Source: Flavobacteriales bacterium UBA5933 (GTDB lineage: Bacteria > Bacteroidota > Bacteroidia > Flavobacteriales > Weeksellaceae). Taken from it: a stretch of 9,355 bases of DNA. Positions 6,105-9,355 of the stretch are shown in pieces; positions within the stretch are counted from its first letter, which is position 1, and every line of letters starts with the position of its first letter. The DNA is taken from contig DJDD01000180.1 in the NCBI GenBank assembly GCA_002430925.1, positions 1 through 9,355 of the forward strand. Reading direction: 5' to 3'. The position numbers and the translations under genes were made by a program. The notes below the pieces were generated by a model. That model had not been told where the DNA came from, did no database searches, and saw only the letters and a list, made by a program, of their open reading frames with translations.

Positions 6105-7874
6105 ATGAAAAGTTTTTTCGGGAGAGTATTCTCAACTATAATAGGTAATATATTGACGATAAGTATTTTTGTTGGATTTTTAATAGTACTGGTGTTTGTA
6201 TCAATGCTATCAACTCCATCTAAAAATGTAAAGAATGATTCTATTCTTGAATTGTCTTTTGATAATGCTATAATGGAAAGTCAGATGGATCAATCAGTTT
6301 CTCTATTTGATTTATCAAAACAGTCTAATACATATTTAATAGATATTATTAATTCTATAAAAAATGCAAAGACAGATGATAATATTAAAGGGATAAGTTT
6401 AAAATTGGATGGTATTTCATGTGGTGCTACTCAAGCAGAAGATTTACGCGATGCTTTAGTAGATTTTAAGAAATCTGGTAAATTTATTTATTCTTATTCA
6501 AATTCAGGAACTCAATTATCTTATTATATTAGTTCTGTAGCAGATAAAATATACCAAAATCCACTAGGTGGTACATTATTGCAAGGTTTAAGTTCAAATG
6601 TAATGTTTTATAAAAATGCTGGAGATAAATATGGGGTTGATTTTCAAGTAATAAGACATGGGCAGTTTAAAAGTGCTGTTGAGCCTTTCATGAGAACTTC
6701 TATGTCTAATGAAAATCGTTTGCAATTAACAGAATTATTAAATGATTTATGGGGGAATATATCAAAATCGGTTACTACTTCGAGAAAAATTAATGATGAA
6801 CAATTTAATTTAATCACTGATAGCCTTTATGCTTTTATTCCAGAATTAGGAAAACAAAATAAAATATATGATATTCTTGCTCAAGAAACCGATTATCAAA
6901 AAGCATTATTTCAAAAATTAGGTTTATCAAAAATTGATAAAAAATCAGATTTTGATATTTTAGATGATCATATAATTAATATAGATGACTATAGTGGAAC
7001 ACTTAAAAAAGATTCACAAAAAGAAAAAATTGCTATACTTTATGCTTCAGGAACTATTGTTGAAGGTGACGGTTTTGATGGTATTCAATCAAAAACATAT
7101 GTAAAAGCTATAAGAGATATTGCTAAGAATGATAATGTAAAAGCATTGGTATTAAGAATTAATTCACCAGGAGGAAGTGCAAATGCTTCAGAGGAAATAT
7201 TATATGAGTTACAAGAATTAAAGAAAAAAATGCCTGTTGTAGTTTCATTTGGTGATGTTGCAGCTTCTGGAGGATACTATATTGCTCAAGCTTCTGATAA
7301 AATTTATGCACAACCAAATACAATCACTGGTTCTATAGGCGTTTTTGGAATGATTCCGAATGGTAAAAAATTATTTAATAATCTAGGGTTAGATTTTGAT
7401 GAAGTAAGTACAAATGCAAATTCTGATCAATTAAAAAGTTTAACAACGCCGCTATCTAGTACAGCTAAAAATACAATTTATAAATCAATCGTATTAACTT
7501 ATGATAAATTTGTTAATCATGTTGCAACGAATAGAAAATTAACTTATGAACAAGTTGATAAAATTGGGGAAGGTAGAGTGTGGTCTGGAAAAAGAGCAAA
7601 AGATATTGGATTAATTGATAGTTTTGGTAATTTAAATGATGCTATTAATGAAGCAGCTAAATTGGCAAAAATTGAAAAATACTCAACAATATCTTATCCA
7701 AATAGAAAAGATTCTTTTGAAGAGTATTTGGAAAAATTCCAAGGTAAAAGTGTTGAAGCGTCGTTACAAAAAGAATTAGGTACTGATGGAATGAAGATAT
7801 ACAAAGAAATTAAGATGATTAATGAGCAAAAAGGTGTTCAATTAAGATTACCTTATGATATAGAAATTAATTAA
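6105..7874 (+). CDS. sppA: Signal peptide peptidase SppA, 67K type
   Basis: SppA is a membrane serine protease that degrades signal peptides left after secretion. The start is taken as the ATG at 6105 (589 residues, MKSFFGRVFSTIIG). An in-frame ATG at 6051 would add 18 polar residues and overlap folK. One membrane segment (about 12-34) anchors the protein, with the catalytic part outside the cytoplasm. Two ClpP-like S49 domains follow, as in the E. coli long form: an N-terminal domain (about 75-270) and a C-terminal one (about 305-525). The Ser/Lys dyad is split between them, as in E. coli. K189 in GQFKSAVEPFMR matches K209, and S388 in GDVAASGGYYIA matches S409. The C-terminal domain also has INSPGGSANASEE (352-364) and TGSIGVFG (408-415). 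Length is normal for the 67K family. It is followed by its own terminator, so it is probably a single-gene unit; its promoter must overlap the start of folK. Confidence 0.95.
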   Translation: MKSFFGRVFSTIIGNILTISIFVGFLIVLVFVSMLSTPSKNVKNDSILELSFDNAIMESQMDQSVSLFDLSKQSNTYLIDIINSIKNAKTDDNIKGISLKLDGISCGATQAEDLRDALVDFKKSGKFIYSYSNSGTQLSYYISSVADKIYQNPLGGTLLQGLSSNVMFYKNAGDKYGVDFQVIRHGQFKSAVEPFMRTSMSNENRLQLTELLNDLWGNISKSVTTSRKINDEQFNLITDSLYAFIPELGKQNKIYDILAQETDYQKALFQKLGLSKIDKKSDFDILDDHIINIDDYSGTLKKDSQKEKIAILYASGTIVEGDGFDGIQSKTYVKAIRDIAKNDNVKALVLRINSPGGSANASEEILYELQELKKKMPVVVSFGDVAASGGYYIAQASDKIYAQPNTITGSIGVFGMIPNGKKLFNNLGLDFDEVSTNANSDQLKSLTTPLSSTAKNTIYKSIVLTYDKFVNHVATNRKLTYEQVDKIGEGRVWSGKRAKDIGLIDSFGNLNDAINEAAKLAKIEKYSTISYPNRKDSFEEYLEKFQGKSVEASLQKELGTDGMKIYKEIKMINEQKGVQLRLPYDIEIN

Positions 7875-7911
7875 ATACTAATTTTTAGCATATAATCTAA
7901 AAAAAATCATA

Positions 7912-7944
7912 AAAAAAGGGTTAAATTAATATTAACCCTTTTTT
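7912..7944 (+). terminator. Intrinsic terminator after sppA
   Basis: Six A's plus GGGTTAA (7912-7924) pair with TTAACCC plus six T's (7932-7944), giving a 13-bp stem with a 7-nt loop. The hairpin ends in the T-run, which is the classic form. It lies 37 bp after the sppA stop and separates sppA from the mre cluster. The symmetrical A-run means that it could also work on the minus strand, but no gene there needs it. Confidence 0.85.
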
Positions 7945-8023
7945 ATTGTTAATTTCTTATTAATTTAGTAAAAATTTAGTGTAAGAAAATGTATTTTCTT
8001 TTTTCTTATCATCTAAATTATTA

Positions 8024-8031
8024 TATTTTTG
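8024..8031 (+). promoter_or_regulatory. -7 element of the probable mreB promoter
   Basis: TATTTTTG fits the Bacteroidota -7 consensus TAnnTTTG and lies 38 bp before the mreB ATG. The expected -33 TTTG is not clear; the region 17-23 bp upstream is T-rich but has no G. As sppA ends in a terminator, mreB needs its own promoter, and this is the best candidate in the 195-bp gap. Confidence 0.5.
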
Positions 8032-8069
8032 TACATTCATTTTTAAACAATACTGAGACATAATCAACC

Positions 8070-9095
8070 ATGGGATTATTCGATTTTTTTACGCAAGAAA
8101 TTGCGATCGACTTGGGGACTGCTAATACTTTAATAATTCATAATAATAAGGTAGTAGTAGATAGTCCTTCAATAGTTGCTATACATAGAAGAACAAATAA
8201 GGTTATTGCTGTAGGGGAGCAAGCTAAACACATGCAAGGTAAAACGCATGATGATATAAAAACAATTCGTCCATTAAAAGATGGAGTTATCGCAGATTTT
8301 GAAGCTTCAGAATTTATGCTAACAGAATTCATAAAAAAAATACCAGGAATTCAAGGTAAATTGTTTTCACCATCTTTAAGAATGGTTATTTGTATTCCAT
8401 CTGGAATTACAGAAGTAGAAAAAAGAGCTGTAAAAGATTCTTGTGCAAGAGTAAATGCAAAAGATGTTCGATTAATCTATGAACCCATGGCTGCTGCCAT
8501 AGGTGTTGGTATTGATATTACTCAACCAAAAGGTAATATGATTATTGATATAGGTGGTGGTACTACAGAAATTGCCGTGGTTGCATTAGGAGGTATTGTT
8601 TGTGATAAATCAGTTAAAATTGCTGGTGATGTATTTACTAATGATATTGCTTATTATTTAAGAACTCACCATAATTTATATATTGGAGAAAGAACTGCAG
8701 AAAGAGTAAAAATTGAAGTTGGTGCAGCTGTTGAAGAATTAGAACATGCTCCAGAAGATATGCCAGTACAAGGAAGAGATTTAATTACTGGAAAACCAAA
8801 AGAAATTACAGTTAATTATAGAGAAATAGCTAGAGCATTAGATAAATCAATATTACGTATTGAGGATGGGGTGATGGAAACATTATCTCAAACTCCTCCA
8901 GAATTAGCAGCAGATATATATAATACAGGTATATATATGGCTGGTGGTGGAGCTATGCTTAGAGGATTAGATCAGCGTATATCTAAGAAAACTGGCTTAC
9001 CAGTATTTTTAGCTGATGATCCACTACGTGCAGTAGTACGTGGAACTGGTATAGCCTTGAAAAATATTGATAAATTCACTTTTTTAATGAAATAA
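8070..9095 (+). CDS. mreB: Rod shape-determining actin-like ATPase MreB
   Basis: MreB is a bacterial actin that polymerises along the inner membrane and guides the elongasome (MreC, MreD, PBP2, RodA) in lateral wall growth. At 341 residues it is the usual length. The N-terminal MGLFDFF is a short amphipathic leader, consistent with the membrane-binding helix seen in some MreBs. Actin-fold motifs appear in order: phosphate 1 IAIDLGTANTLI (11-22, D14), YEPMAAAIG (137-145, E138 in the catalytic region), phosphate 2 IIDIGGGTTEIAV (158-170, D160), the adenosine motif MAGGGAMLRGL (290-300), and the C-terminal VVRGTGIAL (322-330). Nothing is missing. The ATG at 8070 gives the normal N-terminus. mreC begins 11 bp after its stop, so the two are co-transcribed, probably with further mre genes beyond the window. 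Confidence 0.98.
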   Translation: MGLFDFFTQEIAIDLGTANTLIIHNNKVVVDSPSIVAIHRRTNKVIAVGEQAKHMQGKTHDDIKTIRPLKDGVIADFEASEFMLTEFIKKIPGIQGKLFSPSLRMVICIPSGITEVEKRAVKDSCARVNAKDVRLIYEPMAAAIGVGIDITQPKGNMIIDIGGGTTEIAVVALGGIVCDKSVKIAGDVFTNDIAYYLRTHHNLYIGERTAERVKIEVGAAVEELEHAPEDMPVQGRDLITGKPKEITVNYREIARALDKSILRIEDGVMETLSQTPPELAADIYNTGIYMAGGGAMLRGLDQRISKKTGLPVFLADDPLRAVVRGTGIALKNIDKFTFLMK

Positions 9096-9106
9096 GTTAA
9101 AAAACA

Positions 9107-9355
9107 ATGCAATACATTCTGAGTTTAATTAGAAGAAATGGAATGCTATTAATTTTTATTTTTTTAGAATTGATTGCATTGTTTCTTGTTTTTAAAAAAA
9201 ATATTTATCATGAAACAATTTTAGCTTCTGTAAGTACAGAGTTTACAGGCTATGTTGATGATAAAATAGCTAAAGCAACTAATTTTCTTAATTTACCTAA
9301 AGTTAACAAAGAATTATTAGACGAAAATGCTGTCTTAAGAAAAAATCTTTTAAAA
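9107..9355 (+). CDS. mreC: Rod shape-determining protein MreC, N-terminal part (3'-truncated)
   Basis: The frame opens with ATG 11 bp after mreB and stays open for 83 codons to the edge of the window. The N-terminus MQYILSLIRRNG is basic and is followed by one membrane segment (about 13-29, MLLIFIFLELIALFLVF). From about residue 62 a charged stretch (LNLPKVNKELLDENAVLRKNLL) looks like the start of the coiled coil that precedes the beta-domain in MreC. This layout and the position right after mreB identify it; the C-terminal domain cannot be seen. MreC is the periplasmic scaffold that links MreB to the cell-wall synthases and activates PBP2. Confidence 0.88.
   Translation, partial: MQYILSLIRRNGMLLIFIFLELIALFLVFKKNIYHETILASVSTEFTGYVDDKIAKATNFLNLPKVNKELLDENAVLRKNLLK

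Noticed and set aside
7983..8000. Short AT-rich hairpin (8-base arms, 2-nt loop) between sppA and mreB
   Set aside because: The arms are almost entirely A/T and the loop is too tight. Such symmetry is expected by chance in this composition, and a better terminator lies at 7912-7944.
1..9355. Defence island, prophage, transposon or CRISPR array
   Set aside because: No integrase, transposase, cas gene, phage gene or regularly spaced direct repeat is visible. HerA-nuclease pairing recalls defence systems, but DUF853 is a widespread chromosomal family and the surroundings are housekeeping genes.

Overview
The window looks like a piece of chromosome from an AT-rich member of the Flavobacteriaceae (Bacteroidota). 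The reasons are the very low GC content, the lack of clear Shine-Dalgarno sites, Bacteroidota-type -7 promoter motifs (TAnnTTTG) before two genes, and the gene content itself: an OmpA protein with thrombospondin type 3 repeats, a 67K-type SppA, and an mreB-mreC cell-shape cluster. I cannot name the genus. Most of the window is housekeeping sequence. I see no phage, insertion sequence, CRISPR array, tRNA or rRNA.

Positions 1-3939, plus strand: three genes in a probable operon rich in nucleic-acid enzymes. They are a 5'-truncated membrane-anchored endonuclease/exonuclease/phosphatase (EEP) protein, a HerA/YjgR-type ATPase (DUF853), and, 4 bases later, a fusion of a DnaQ-like 3'-5' exonuclease with a UvrC-like region. 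In the fusion the exonuclease motifs are intact. The GIY-YIG nuclease motif looks eroded, while four cysteines keep nearly the spacing of the UvrC iron-sulfur ligands.

Positions 3940-4196: a convergent intergenic gap with two stacked structures. The first is a GC-enriched element of about 130 bp with a 13-bp stem at its centre, resembling a dispersed flavobacterial intergenic repeat. The second is a perfect 34-bp palindrome that should act as a bidirectional terminator.

Positions 4197-6070, minus strand: an OmpA-family outer-membrane lipid/peptidoglycan-linking porin with its own well-formed promoter and, upstream of it, a short, divergent folK (HPPK).

Positions 6105-9355, plus strand: sppA, divergent from folK across 34 bp, then an intrinsic terminator, a promoter, mreB and the start of mreC, which runs off the window. 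MreB and MreC belong to the rod-shape (elongasome) machinery. OmpA, SppA and MreBC are all envelope functions, whereas folK makes a folate precursor. The most unusual features are the exonuclease/GIY-YIG fusion next to the HerA-like ATPase, the intergenic repeat-like element and the shortened HPPK.
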